Assembly: GCA_038243995.1 (NCBI GenBank)
Contig: JBBRTV010000015.1
Span: 1 to 64,000, forward strand
DNA: 64,000 nucleotides
From: Scleromatobacter sp038243995
GTDB taxonomy: Bacteria; Pseudomonadota; Gammaproteobacteria; Burkholderiales; Burkholderiaceae_C
Direction: 5' to 3'
Shown here piece after piece: positions 52,171 to 60,045 of this stretch. Both the position numbers and the translations under genes were made by a program. Below the pieces are notes generated by a model, which saw only the letters and a program-made list of their open reading frames with translations, ran no database searches and was not told the DNA's origin. Each line of letters begins with the position of its first letter. Position 1 is the stretch's first letter.

Positions 52171-52188
52171 CCGCGTTGGTCAACGCGG
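52171..52188. repeat. Inverted repeat between divergent ndvB and hemerythrin promoters
   Basis: CCGCGTT, GGTC, AACGCGG form perfect 7-bp arms, ending 23 nt upstream of the -24 element at 52212. It is a candidate regulator site for either direction. Confidence 0.4.
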
Positions 52189-52211
52189 ACGCGAAACGGC
52201 CTCGCAACACG

Positions 52212-52227
52212 TGGCACATGCATTGCC
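52212..52227 (+). promoter_or_regulatory. Sigma-54 promoter candidate for the hemerythrin gene
   Basis: TGGCAC-ATGCA-TTGCC is an exact consensus match with GG at 52213-52214 and GC at 52225-52226. The GC is 75 nt before ATG 52300 and 36 nt before the alternative GTG 52261. Confidence 0.75.
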
Positions 52228-52299
52228 AGATGAAGGCATGTACGTTCCGGGGCCCTTCCCGTGAGCAACCCTCCGCAACCAGCCAACCGGCCATTTGAC

Positions 52300-52788
52300 A
52301 TGTCCTCCGAAGCCGCCAATTTGTCCTCTGCCTCCCCTTGCGTCGACGCCTTGCAATTGCTCGCCGAAGGGCACGACCATACGCGTGCGCTCGCCGACGA
52401 GTGCCGGCGCTTCTCGCGCCATGTCTGCACCGATCACGACATGCGGCAGGTCGCCGAGGCGCTGTGCCAGGGCGTCCGCCAGATGGCCAGGCTGGAAGAG
52501 GAACTGTTCTATCCGGTGGCGCGCGAAGCCCTGCGTGCCTCGTCGGTCGTGGATCTCGCGGCGCTGGAATATGCGACGGCGCGCCAGATCATCCGGCAGA
52601 TGCAGATGACAGATCCGTGCGAGGCGCGCTACGAGGCGCTGGTCGTCGCGTTGATCGATTGCGTCGAACGCCACGCGCGGCACGAACAGGCCGAGCTGTT
52701 TCCGCGCGTCCGCGAGTCGTGCGTCGACCTCGCCGCGCTGGGGCGATGCATCAGCCTGCGCCAGCGCGAACTGCAGGCCACGCATTGA
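52300..52788 (+). CDS. Hemerythrin-domain (HHE) protein
   Basis: This 162-residue four-helix protein has likely di-iron ligands in LLAEGHDHTRAL, RLEEELFYPVAREAL and CVERHARHEQAELFPRVRES, the classic HHE pattern. Such proteins bind O2 or NO, or buffer iron under redox stress. Several Cys (near 15, 44, 57 and later) are unusual for the family and may be redox sensitive. The start is uncertain: ATG 52300 or in-frame GTG 52261 (13 more residues), neither with a good ribosome site. An exact sigma-54 promoter match lies upstream. Confidence 0.8.
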   Translation: MSSEAANLSSASPCVDALQLLAEGHDHTRALADECRRFSRHVCTDHDMRQVAEALCQGVRQMARLEEELFYPVAREALRASSVVDLAALEYATARQIIRQMQMTDPCEARYEALVVALIDCVERHARHEQAELFPRVRESCVDLAALGRCISLRQRELQATH

Positions 52789-52825
52789 GTTGGCGATGGC
52801 GCGGCGGGCGCACGCCGGCCCGAGC

Positions 52826-52841
52826 GGGCACGCCCGTTGCC
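52826..52841 (+). promoter_or_regulatory. Sigma-54 promoter candidate for the Thr/Pro-rich secreted protein
   Basis: GGGCAC-GCCCG-TTGCC matches all but the first consensus base, with GG at 52827-52828 and GC at 52839-52840. The GC is 105 nt before ATG 52944. Confidence 0.65.
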
Positions 52842-52943
52842 TCAATCATCCTGCCGGCAACGAATCGAGCCTCTCCAGCCGAGATCCGTAGCCAAGCGAC
52901 ACAGACGCCTTCGCGTCCCACCGACACACAAGGAGTACACCCC

Positions 52944-53429
52944 ATGACACCGATGCACAAGTCCTTCACTGCCCTGGCTGCCGCAGCCCTCCTGGCGACC
53001 GTCGGCTATGCCACGGCGCAGTCCACCGACACCACCGTCGGCCAGACCACCACGAGCACGACGACCGACACCGCCACCCAGGTGATTCCGGCGCCCCCGA
53101 CGGGCATCGTGCAACTGGCGCGTCCCAAGGGCACCGTCGCACCGGTCAGCAAGCAGGCCGACGGCCCGCTCGGCATGGAAAACACGGTCATGACGACCGG
53201 CGTCACGAACGGCGCGACGCGCCCGAGCGTCGGCGACCACGCCACGCCGCCGATCCAGGGTGCCGACAGCACGATCGCCGTAACCACCGAGCGCACGACC
53301 ACGACCACGGTCACCCCGGCGCCCATGGCCGCTCCTGCTCCGGTCGAAGCCGCCCCGATGCCGATGCCGGCGCCGGAACCCGCCCCGGTCGCGGAACCGA
53401 TGCCCGCTCCGCGCGCTGACCGCAACTGA
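52944..53429 (+). CDS. Secreted low-complexity Thr/Pro/Ala-rich protein
   Basis: This 161-residue protein has a clear signal peptide (KSFTALAAAALLATVGYATAQ). The mature chain is Thr rich at first (TTVGQTTTSTTTDTATQ), carries a more ordered middle (IVQLARPKGTVAPVSKQADG), a second Thr run, and ends in Pro/Ala/Met repeats (MAAPAPVEAAPMPMPAPEP). It is likely disordered in the periplasm or on the surface. AAGGAG lies before the start. A sigma-54 promoter match is upstream and a strong hairpin downstream. No family recognised. Confidence 0.65.
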   Translation: MTPMHKSFTALAAAALLATVGYATAQSTDTTVGQTTTSTTTDTATQVIPAPPTGIVQLARPKGTVAPVSKQADGPLGMENTVMTTGVTNGATRPSVGDHATPPIQGADSTIAVTTERTTTTTVTPAPMAAPAPVEAAPMPMPAPEPAPVAEPMPAPRADRN

Positions 53430-53465
53430 TCCTGCATGTCCGGCCCACGCGGCCGGTGCACAGGC

Positions 53466-53490
53466 GAACGGGCTCCTACGGAGCCCGTTC
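53466..53490 (+). terminator. 10-bp hairpin after the Thr/Pro-rich gene
   Basis: GAACGGGCTC, CTACG, GAGCCCGTTC form a perfect 10-bp stem 37 nt past the stop, followed by CCATTTCC. It is a likely terminator with a weak T-tract. Confidence 0.65.
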
Positions 53491-53531
53491 CCATTTCCGG
53501 CCACGCATGAGTGTCATCCGCTCCGGGTCGC

Positions 53532-53547
53532 GGGCACGCCGCATGCT
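53532..53547 (+). promoter_or_regulatory. Sigma-54 promoter candidate for the double hybrid kinase
   Basis: GGGCAC-GCCGC-ATGCT has exact GG-to-GC spacing and one mismatch in the -12 box. The GC (53545-53546) is 45 nt before the leader ORF start at 53590. Confidence 0.5.
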
Positions 53548-53589
53548 GCTGGAGCATCCCGCCTCCGCCCGGCAGACAGGAGACTCGCC

Positions 53590-53721
53590 ATGCCCACCAG
53601 AAGGGTCGCCCCGCCGGCAGCACGCGCGTCGGCGATGGAAGCCCGTGCAGCGTCCCTGCCCGCGTCGGCGCGCGTCTCCGTGCCTCTTGCGCCCGGGCCG
53701 CAACGGCCTGCGATCGGATGA
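53590..53721 (+). CDS. 43-residue leader ORF overlapping the double hybrid kinase start
   Basis: ATG 53590 follows AGGAGACTCGCC, a good ribosome site. The 43-codon frame (MPTRRVAPPAARASAMEA then Ala/Pro/Arg-rich sequence) ends in a TGA overlapping the kinase ATG as ATGA (53718-53721). The kinase start has no ribosome site of its own, so coupling by reinitiation is likely. The peptide resembles no family. It may be only a translational leader. Confidence 0.5.
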   Translation: MPTRRVAPPAARASAMEARAASLPASARVSVPLAPGPQRPAIG

Positions 53722-56700
53722 CAATCCCGGCGCGCGAGGGGATCGACGACACGGCGTTCCTCGAGGGGGGTGGAACGGCTGGCGAGCGCCTGCGCGCGGT
53801 CGATTGGCCGGCAACGCCGCTCGGCCCGCCGGAGCAGTGGCCGCGCAGCCTCAAGACGGTGGTGCGCATCGCGCTCGACTCCCGCTACGCGATGTGGTTC
53901 GCGTGGGGGCCGGAGCTCAGTTTCTTCTGCAATGACGCCTACGCGCCGACGCTGGGCCTGAAGCAGGCCTGGGCGATGGGTGCCCCGGCGAGCCGGGTCT
54001 GGGCCGAGATCTGGCCGGATATCGGCCCGCGCATCGACAGCGTCCTGCGCACCGGCAAGGCGACCTGGGACGAGCGCCTGCGCCTTATCCTGCAACGCAG
54101 CGGCGCGCCCGAGGAAACCTACCATACCTTCTCCTACAGCCCCTTGCCGGACGACCTCGGGCACATCCGCGGCATGTTGTGCGTCGTCACCGAAGACACC
54201 GAGCGCGTCCTCGGCGAACGGCGCACGGCGTTGCTCGGCGACCTCGCGAAGGTGCTCGCGGCGGCGCAGTCCGAGCCGGCCCTGTTCGAAGCCCTCGCCG
54301 AGAGCCTGGGGACGTCCTGCGAGGATCTGCCTTTCACCTGCAGCGTGCTGCGCGCCGACAGCGGCCTGCTCCACGAGGCGGGTTGCAGCGGCGGCCCCCG
54401 GCGACCCGGCGGGGCGATCCCCCTCGCGGACTGGCCGCTGGCCGACGTGCTCGCCTCCGGCGTCCCGGCGACGGTGGACGCCCCGCGCCTCCTCGCACAG
54501 TTGCCGCGCGGGCCGTGGGATCGTCCGCCCGAACGGGCGCTGCTGCTGCCGATCGCCAGTCCGGGCCAGTCGCTGGCGGCCGGGATCTTCGTCGCGGCGC
54601 TCAATCCTTACCGTCCGCTCGACGACGATTACCGGCGCTTCCTGCAACTCGCGGTGGGACAGGTCGCCGCGGCGCTCGCGTCGGCCCGCGCGTGGGAGAC
54701 GGGGCGCCGCCGCGCCGAGGAACTGACCGAACTCGATCGCGCGAAGACGACCTTCTTCTCCAACGTGAGCCACGAGCTGCGCACGCCGCTGACGCTGATG
54801 ATCGCCCCGACCGAAGCCGCGCTGTCGGAGCCCGGCGGCGTGCTGGCCGGCGAGGAATTGCAGCTCGTGCACCGCAACCAGCAGCGGCTCCTGCGCCTCG
54901 TCAACTCCCTGCTGGACTTCGCGCGTATCGAGGCCGGGCGGCTGCAACCGGCCCTCGAGCCGGTCGACCTGGCCGAGGAGACGGCCCATATCGCGAGCGT
55001 GTTCCGCTCGGCGGTCGAGCGCGCGGGCATGCGCTTCGTCGTGGATTGCCCGTCGCTGTCGGCGCCGGTGTGGATTGACCGCGACATGTGGGAAAAGATC
55101 GTCCTCAACCTGCTGTCGAACGCGTTCAAGTACACGCTGTCCGGCGCGATCTGTATCGCGCTGCACGAAGAAGACGGGATCGCGACGCTGCGCGTGCGCG
55201 ACACCGGCATCGGCGTGCCGCACTGGGAATTGCCCAAGCTGTTCGATCGCTTCCACCGGGTCGAGGGCGCGCGCGGGCGCACGCTGGAGGGCACCGGCAT
55301 CGGGCTCGCCCTGGTGCGCGAACTCGCCGCGTTGCTGCGCGGGCGCGTCGACGTCGCCAGCGTGCCGGGCGAAGGCAGCACGTTTTCGGTGGCCTTGCCG
55401 ATCGACGCGCCCACGAACGCCGCGGCGATGGGCACGGCCCGCGACGGCAGCGGCCCGCCCGCTACGCGTGCCGCCTCCGGCGCCGGCGGTCTGCTCGACG
55501 AGGCGTTGCGCTGGCTGCCCGCGGGGGACGCCGTCCGGCCCGCGGGCGGAAACGGTGCCGCCGAGTGCCGCACGCCAAGTCCGTCGCAGCCCGACGATGC
55601 GACAGTCGGCGACAACGCCCCGGCGCGTGGCGCCGCCGCCCAGCAACACGTGCTGGTGGTCGACGACAACGGCGACATGCGCGCTTACCTGGGGCGCCTG
55701 CTCGGCGCTCGCTGGCGCGTCTCGACGGCCAGCGACGGCGTCGACGCGCTGGAGTTCGTGCGGCGCGAATTGCCGGACCTGGTGCTGACCGACGTCATGA
55801 TGCCGCGCCTGGACGGCATGGGCCTGCTCGCCGCGCTGCGCGCCGAGCGGGCGACGGCGTCGCTGCCGGTCATCTTGCTGTCGGCGCGTGCCGGCGACGA
55901 GGCGCGGCTCGACGGCCTGCGCGCCGGCGCGGACGACTACCTGGCCAAGCCCTTCGGCGCGCGCGAGCTGGTGGCGCGCATCGACGCCTTGCTGATGCTC
56001 GCCCGCACCCGCCGCGACGCGATGTGGCGCGAGGAGGTGCTGCGAGCCGAGACGCGGACGGTGCTGGAGACCATCCACGAAGGCTATCTGCTGGTCGGCA
56101 TGGACGGCCGCATCGCGCAAGTCAACGCCGCGGCCGAGGAAATGACGGGGCGTACCCGCGCGCAACTCGTCGGCCGCGTCTTCTGGCAGGCGTTCGACTC
56201 GCTGCGCGGCAGCCTGCTGGAATCCAGCCTGCGCGCGGCAGAGCGCGAGCGCATCCCGGCCATCGTCGAGCACCACGTGGGCCGCAGCGACCGCTGGTTC
56301 GAGGTCTCGGTCTACCCCGATCCCAAGGGCCTGGTCGTCTATGCGCGCGACATCAGCGAGCGCAAGCGGGCGATGTTCGCATTGCAGGACGCCGACCGCC
56401 GCAAGGACGAATTCCTGGCGACGCTCGCCCACGAACTGCGCAATCCGCTCGCGCCGATCCGCAGCGCCGCCGAGATCCTCGCCTCCGCGAAGGCCGGCGA
56501 AAGCGAACTCGTGCGCACGCGCAATGTGATCCGGCGCCAGACCCGGCACATGTCGCGGCTGCTCGATGACCTGCTCGATGTGTCGCGCATCACGCGCGGC
56601 CGGCTGGAGCTCAAGCGCGAGCCCACGCCGATCGGCACCATCGTCGATACCGCGGTCGAGGCGACCGCCGCGCTGCTCCCGGACAGGCTGGCGGGCCTGC

Positions 56701-57512
56701 GGGTGGAAGTCGCCGAGCGCGACCGCATCGTTGACGCCGACCCGGTGCGTCTCGCGCAGATCCTGACCAACCTCCTGAACAATGCGGCGAAATTCAGCGA
56801 TGCGGCCGGCTCCATGCTGCTGTCGGTGCGTGTCGAACTCGACGAACTGGTGATTTGGGTGCGCGACAGCGGCGTGGGCATGACCGCCGACCAGATCGCG
56901 CACGCCTTCGAGCTCTTCTCGCAGTTCCCGTCGGTGCGGCATCGGGGCGAGGGGGGGCTGGGGATCGGGCTGGCGCTGGTGCGCGCCATCGTCGCGCTGC
57001 ACGGTGGCACGGTGACTGCGCGCAGCGACGGCCTGGGCCGCGGCAGCGAATTCGTGGTGCGCCTGCCGCTGGCGGCGAGCGGCGCGGCGCCGGCGGTGCG
57101 CGATGCGCCCCCGGCGACGACCGGCGACGACGGGGCGCGGCGCGTGCTGGTGGTCGACGACAACGTCGACGCGGCGCTGATGCTGGCGACCTTCCTGGAG
57201 ACGTCGGGCCACGTGACCTCTGTCGTGCACACCGGCCGCGACGCGCTCGCTGCGGCAGCTTCGTTCGAGCCGGACGTGCTGCTGCTCGACATCGGCCTGC
57301 CCGACATCAACGGCTACGAGGTCGCGCGCGGCATCCGGGCCGATGCCGCGTTGCGCGCCATGACGCTGATTGCCGTGACCGGCTGGGGCCAGGCCGAAGA
57401 CCTGACACGGTCGCGCGAGGCCGGCTTCGATTTCCACCTTGTCAAGCCGGCGGACCCGGAGGCCTTGCTGGGGCTCCTGGCGGTGGCCCCGCGGCGCGTG
57501 ACGGCGGCCTGA
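53718..57512 (+). CDS. Double hybrid histidine kinase (PAS-GAF-HK-REC-PAS-HK-REC)
   Basis: This 1264-residue cytosolic sensor has two complete kinase modules. Module 1 has a PAS-like start (ERLRAVDWPATPLGPPEQWP, characteristic of this kinase class), a GAF-like region, the H-box SHELRTP near 351, N-box NLLSNAFKYT, DTGIGVP and GTGIGLALVREL. Then comes receiver 1 (VLVVDDNGDM near 643, acceptor Asp in LVLTDVMMP near 691). Module 2 has PAS (LVGMDGRIAQVNAAAEEMTG), H-box AHELRNPLAP near 904, NLLNNAAKFS, DSGVGM and GGLGIGLALV. Receiver 2 follows (VLVVDDNVDA near 1141, Asp in LLLDIGLPD near 1190). It would run a multistep phosphorelay; no output regulator is adjacent. The start is set by the overlap with the leader ORF. 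Confidence 0.88.
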   Translation: MTIPAREGIDDTAFLEGGGTAGERLRAVDWPATPLGPPEQWPRSLKTVVRIALDSRYAMWFAWGPELSFFCNDAYAPTLGLKQAWAMGAPASRVWAEIWPDIGPRIDSVLRTGKATWDERLRLILQRSGAPEETYHTFSYSPLPDDLGHIRGMLCVVTEDTERVLGERRTALLGDLAKVLAAAQSEPALFEALAESLGTSCEDLPFTCSVLRADSGLLHEAGCSGGPRRPGGAIPLADWPLADVLASGVPATVDAPRLLAQLPRGPWDRPPERALLLPIASPGQSLAAGIFVAALNPYRPLDDDYRRFLQLAVGQVAAALASARAWETGRRRAEELTELDRAKTTFFSNVSHELRTPLTLMIAPTEAALSEPGGVLAGEELQLVHRNQQRLLRLVNSLLDFARIEAGRLQPALEPVDLAEETAHIASVFRSAVERAGMRFVVDCPSLSAPVWIDRDMWEKIVLNLLSNAFKYTLSGAICIALHEEDGIATLRVRDTGIGVPHWELPKLFDRFHRVEGARGRTLEGTGIGLALVRELAALLRGRVDVASVPGEGSTFSVALPIDAPTNAAAMGTARDGSGPPATRAASGAGGLLDEALRWLPAGDAVRPAGGNGAAECRTPSPSQPDDATVGDNAPARGAAAQQHVLVVDDNGDMRAYLGRLLGARWRVSTASDGVDALEFVRRELPDLVLTDVMMPRLDGMGLLAALRAERATASLPVILLSARAGDEARLDGLRAGADDYLAKPFGARELVARIDALLMLARTRRDAMWREEVLRAETRTVLETIHEGYLLVGMDGRIAQVNAAAEEMTGRTRAQLVGRVFWQAFDSLRGSLLESSLRAAERERIPAIVEHHVGRSDRWFEVSVYPDPKGLVVYARDISERKRAMFALQDADRRKDEFLATLAHELRNPLAPIRSAAEILASAKAGESELVRTRNVIRRQTRHMSRLLDDLLDVSRITRGRLELKREPTPIGTIVDTAVEATAALLPDRLAGLRVEVAERDRIVDADPVRLAQILTNLLNNAAKFSDAAGSMLLSVRVELDELVIWVRDSGVGMTADQIAHAFELFSQFPSVRHRGEGGLGIGLALVRAIVALHGGTVTARSDGLGRGSEFVVRLPLAASGAAPAVRDAPPATTGDDGARRVLVVDDNVDAALMLATFLETSGHVTSVVHTGRDALAAAASFEPDVLLLDIGLPDINGYEVARGIRADAALRAMTLIAVTGWGQAEDLTRSREAGFDFHLVKPADPEALLGLLAVAPRRVTAA

Positions 57513-57683
57513 ACGCCGGCCGGCCGCCCGCGGGTGCGGGCGCGACCGTAAGAACTACTGCGCGGCGTGCAGGGATTGCCGGGATCCGCGCGAGGCCGGC
57601 CAGTCGCCGACAATGCCCGGGGCGGTATGCGACTCGGCGCTTCCCCGAGGTGAAGCGGGCGGTGGGGCGTGATACTGTCGGGC

Positions 57684-57699
57684 TGGCACACCGGTTGCC
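57684..57699 (+). promoter_or_regulatory. Sigma-54 promoter candidate for the yqjD-like operon
   Basis: TGGCAC-ACCGG-TTGCC is an exact consensus match with GG at 57685-57686 and GC at 57697-57698. The GC is 63 nt before ATG 57761. Confidence 0.75.
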
Positions 57700-57760
57700 A
57701 CTGATTGCGACGACCGGGCTCCTTGCGCCCGCCTGAAGTCAACCTCCGGAGAAGACCCTC

Positions 57761-58228
57761 ATGGCAACCTCGACCCCCCCGAACACCCCCAGCACCGACT
57801 CGACGAACGACAGCACCTTCCCGAAGAGCGTCTCGCCGTCGATGAGCTCGCCCAGTTCGGCATCTTCTGCGACGCCGTCCTCCGGCGGATCGGGCTCGCG
57901 CATCGCCTCCGCGGCCGCCACGGCGGATGCGGCGATCGACCAGGCCGCCGCCGCCGAACGCGACGTGATGCGTCGCGTGGTGCAGGGTGCACACGAAGCC
58001 GTCGACCGTATCGCCGACCGCGCGATCCCCGCGGTCGAGCGCCTGAAGGGCAGCTACAACGACGCGACGGACATGCTGGCGCAGAAGGCCGAGCAGGCCG
58101 CCGACCTGAAGGACGAATGGACGGAGAGCCTGCGCACCACCGTGCGCGAGCATCCGCTGGCCGCGATCGCGACGGCGCTGGCCGTGGGCGCCATCATCGC
58201 GCGCCTGACCGCCAACAACGATCGCTGA
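57761..58228 (+). CDS. YqjD/ElaB-like DUF883 membrane-anchored protein
   Basis: This 155-residue protein has a Ser/Thr/Pro-rich disordered N-terminus (about 1-45), then a long amphipathic helix (AAATADAAIDQAAAAERDVMR to YNDATDMLAQKAEQAADL). REHPLAAIATALAVGAIIARL is the single C-terminal membrane helix typical of YqjD/ElaB, which in E. coli tether ribosomes to the membrane in stationary phase. The N-terminal extension is longer than in E. coli. It is first of three genes arranged as in the yqjD-yqjE locus, behind an exact sigma-54 promoter match. Confidence 0.8.
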   Translation: MATSTPPNTPSTDSTNDSTFPKSVSPSMSSPSSASSATPSSGGSGSRIASAAATADAAIDQAAAAERDVMRRVVQGAHEAVDRIADRAIPAVERLKGSYNDATDMLAQKAEQAADLKDEWTESLRTTVREHPLAAIATALAVGAIIARLTANNDR

Positions 58229-58233
58229 GCGGC

Positions 58234-58686
58234 ATGTTCGACGCACCGCCGCCGCCGCGCGAAGCGGCGAACGACGAGGTCGTGTCGCTGCCCAAGGCGG
58301 TGGCTGCGTTGTTCGCGGATCTGCCCGGCCTCCTGACCGACCGCGTCCACCTGCTGGCGCTCGAATTGCGGCGCGCTTCCGGCGCGCTCGGGCAGATGGT
58401 CGCGCTCGGGCTGCTGGCCGCCATCCTCGCCGGCACGGCGTGGCTGGCGATGTGGGTCGGCCTCGCGGCTGCGCTTCTTGCCGTGGGGCTGGCCTGGCCG
58501 TGGGTCGCCCTGCTGGTGCTGTTCGTCAATCTCTCGGCCGCCGTCTGGGCAGTGCTGCGGATCAAGTCGCTCGCGCCGCTGCTGGCGTTGCCGGCGACGC
58601 TGCGCCGCCTGACCGATTCCGACTCCCGGGAACGCTACGATGAACGTGAACGCGAACATGACGAAGCCGCCAAATCCGCGCCCTGA
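58234..58686 (+). CDS. YqjE / phage-holin-family membrane protein
   Basis: This 150-residue protein has the PF07332 (phage holin family, YqjE) layout: an amphipathic N-terminus (LPKAVAALFADLPGLLTDRVHLLALELRRA), two closely spaced membrane helices (MVALGLLAAILAGTAWLAMWV and LAWPWVALLVLFVNLSAAVWAVL) and a charged tail ending ERYDEREREHDE. It starts five bases after the yqjD-like stop, which matches the enteric yqjDE order. Despite the family name there is no sign of a phage context. Probably acts with the DUF883 protein at the membrane. Confidence 0.8.
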   Translation: MFDAPPPPREAANDEVVSLPKAVAALFADLPGLLTDRVHLLALELRRASGALGQMVALGLLAAILAGTAWLAMWVGLAAALLAVGLAWPWVALLVLFVNLSAAVWAVLRIKSLAPLLALPATLRRLTDSDSRERYDEREREHDEAAKSAP

Positions 58687-59113
58687 GGCGCGTTCGCCGA
58701 CGGCCCACCTCGACCTCGACGAACAGATCCTGCTCGCCGAACAGGCGGTGATCGTGCGCGACGAGCGCATTCGCCGCCGCACGGACGCCGTGGTGCACCG
58801 AGTCAAGCACGGCGCCCTCAAGCACGCCGGCGGCGGCGCCGTGATCGCGGTCGCCTCCCTTGCGCTGACTTGGTGGCTCAACCGGCGCCGCGGGCCGGCG
58901 CCCGCAGCGGCGCCGGCGGCCGGCCCGTCGGAGGGCGAAGAAATCGCCCGCGAGGCCGGCCTGTCGATCGCCGGGCTGTTGCCGCTGATCTGGCCGATGA
59001 TGCCGCGCCAGATCAGGCGCAGCGTCACGCCTGGCACGGCAGGCACCTTGCTGGCTTTCGTGACGCCGCTGGTCGCCCGCCTGTTCCGCCGCCGCCCGCG
59101 CCGCACTGCGTAG
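58640..59113 (+). CDS. Third gene of the yqjDE-like operon, membrane protein
   Basis: This 157-residue protein starts within the yqjE-like gene in another frame (47-nt overlap; a second ATG at 58658 reduces it to 29 nt). A charged N-terminal helix (LDEQILLAEQAVIVRDERIRRR) precedes a membrane helix (GGAVIAVASLALTWWL) and an Ala/Pro linker. A second hydrophobic part (LSIAGLLPLIWPMMP, PGTAGTLLAFVTPLVARLF) ends in an Arg cluster. It occupies the position of YqjK but I cannot confirm homology. Confidence 0.65.
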   Translation: MNVNANMTKPPNPRPEARSPTAHLDLDEQILLAEQAVIVRDERIRRRTDAVVHRVKHGALKHAGGGAVIAVASLALTWWLNRRRGPAPAAAPAAGPSEGEEIAREAGLSIAGLLPLIWPMMPRQIRRSVTPGTAGTLLAFVTPLVARLFRRRPRRTA

Positions 59114-59154
59114 GGCGGCCGACGTCGACGCGCATGCCGTTCGCGGCAACTTCC

Positions 59155-59170
59155 AGGCATGGCGCTTGCT
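59155..59170 (+). promoter_or_regulatory. Weak sigma-54 promoter candidate for the PRC-barrel gene
   Basis: AGGCAT-GGCGC-TTGCT has correct spacing and a perfect -12 box, with two mismatches in the -24 box. The GC is 117 nt before ATG 59285. Confidence 0.35.
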
Positions 59171-59284
59171 GGATGCGTCGCATGAAGGCGTAGGCCACAT
59201 CCCATGGATGCGTTCGCTGGCTCTCGTTGCGCGTGCCGGCCGGCAATCGATGCACCTCCACTCCCTCCCTCCTCGAGACCTTCG

Positions 59285-59746
59285 ATGAAATTCTCCCGCG
59301 TGCTGCTCCCAGCCTCCCTGGCCGTCGTGTTCCTGACCGGCGTCCAGCCGGTCGCCGCGCAATCCGGTGCGCCTGCCGCGCCGGCTTCCGCGCCCATGAC
59401 GCCGGGAGAACGCCATGACTGGGAGCGCAGCCACCGCCTGAGCAAGATCATAGGAACGGACGTGCGGACGAAGTCCGGCGAGAAGATCGGCGAGATCAAG
59501 GACCTGGTCATCGACAACGCCGGCAACGTCAAGCTCGCCATCGTGTCCACCGGCGGCTTCGTCGGCGTCGGCGACCGGCTGCATGCCGTGCCCTGGGATG
59601 CCCTGGCGCTCGGCCCCAAGGACGACCGCATCCTCGATATCGACAAGGCGCATCTCAAGGAAGCCCCGGGCTTCACTGCCAGGAACTGGCCCAATCTGGG
59701 CGACGACCGCTGGATGGCGGACAACCGTCGCTACTACCTCCATTGA
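59285..59746 (+). CDS. Exported PRC-barrel domain protein
   Basis: This 153-residue protein has a signal peptide of about 26 residues (LLPASLAVVFLTGVQPVAAQ), a short Ala/Pro linker and a PRC-barrel domain from about 54: SKIIGTDVRTKSGEKIGEIK, then VIDNAGNVKLAIVSTGG and HAVPWDALAL. PRC-barrel proteins are small beta-barrels found in RimM and in many stress-associated periplasmic proteins, with a presumed adaptor or binding role. It probably forms a short operon with the 79-residue gene 25 nt downstream. Confidence 0.82.
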   Translation: MKFSRVLLPASLAVVFLTGVQPVAAQSGAPAAPASAPMTPGERHDWERSHRLSKIIGTDVRTKSGEKIGEIKDLVIDNAGNVKLAIVSTGGFVGVGDRLHAVPWDALALGPKDDRILDIDKAHLKEAPGFTARNWPNLGDDRWMADNRRYYLH

Positions 59747-59771
59747 TTTACTGCGTGCCGGAGTACCTGTC

Positions 59772-60011
59772 ATGAAAAAGATCACCGCCCTGGCTCTCGG
59801 CGCGCTTGCGTACGCCGCCATCTCTCGCATCTCCAGGGTGCACCACACCCGGGCCCATGCCCGCCCGAAAGCCAAGCCCGCCGAGGTGCAGACCTGGGAA
59901 GGCGAGGGCGGCGGCCTGCCGACCGGCGGCCCCGGCCCCGGCGTGAAAGTCGCCCCGGCGGCCGTCACGGATCCGGATCTGGCGCACGGCGGAGTCGGCC
60001 TGGCGGGCTGA
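59772..60011 (+). CDS. Small exported or membrane-anchored protein, unknown
   Basis: This 79-residue protein has a hydrophobic N-terminus (KKITALALGALAYAAISRI), either an uncleaved anchor or a weak signal. A basic His/Arg/Lys patch (RVHHTRAHARPKAKP) and a Gly/Pro/Ala-rich tail follow. GGAG sits before the start. It follows the PRC-barrel gene by 25 nt. No family recognised. Confidence 0.5.
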   Translation: MKKITALALGALAYAAISRISRVHHTRAHARPKAKPAEVQTWEGEGGGLPTGGPGPGVKVAPAAVTDPDLAHGGVGLAG

Positions 60012-60045
60012 CGACTGTTCGCGCCGGCGGTCGTCCGGCAGGCGG

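Noticed and set aside
53514..57437. 1307-codon minus-strand frame opposite the double hybrid kinase
   Set aside because: Antisense shadow; the plus strand has two complete sets of kinase and receiver motifs.
58234..58686. Phage holin annotation as evidence of a prophage
   Set aside because: The YqjE family carries this name, but the gene sits in a yqjD-yqjE-like stress operon with no phage genes around.
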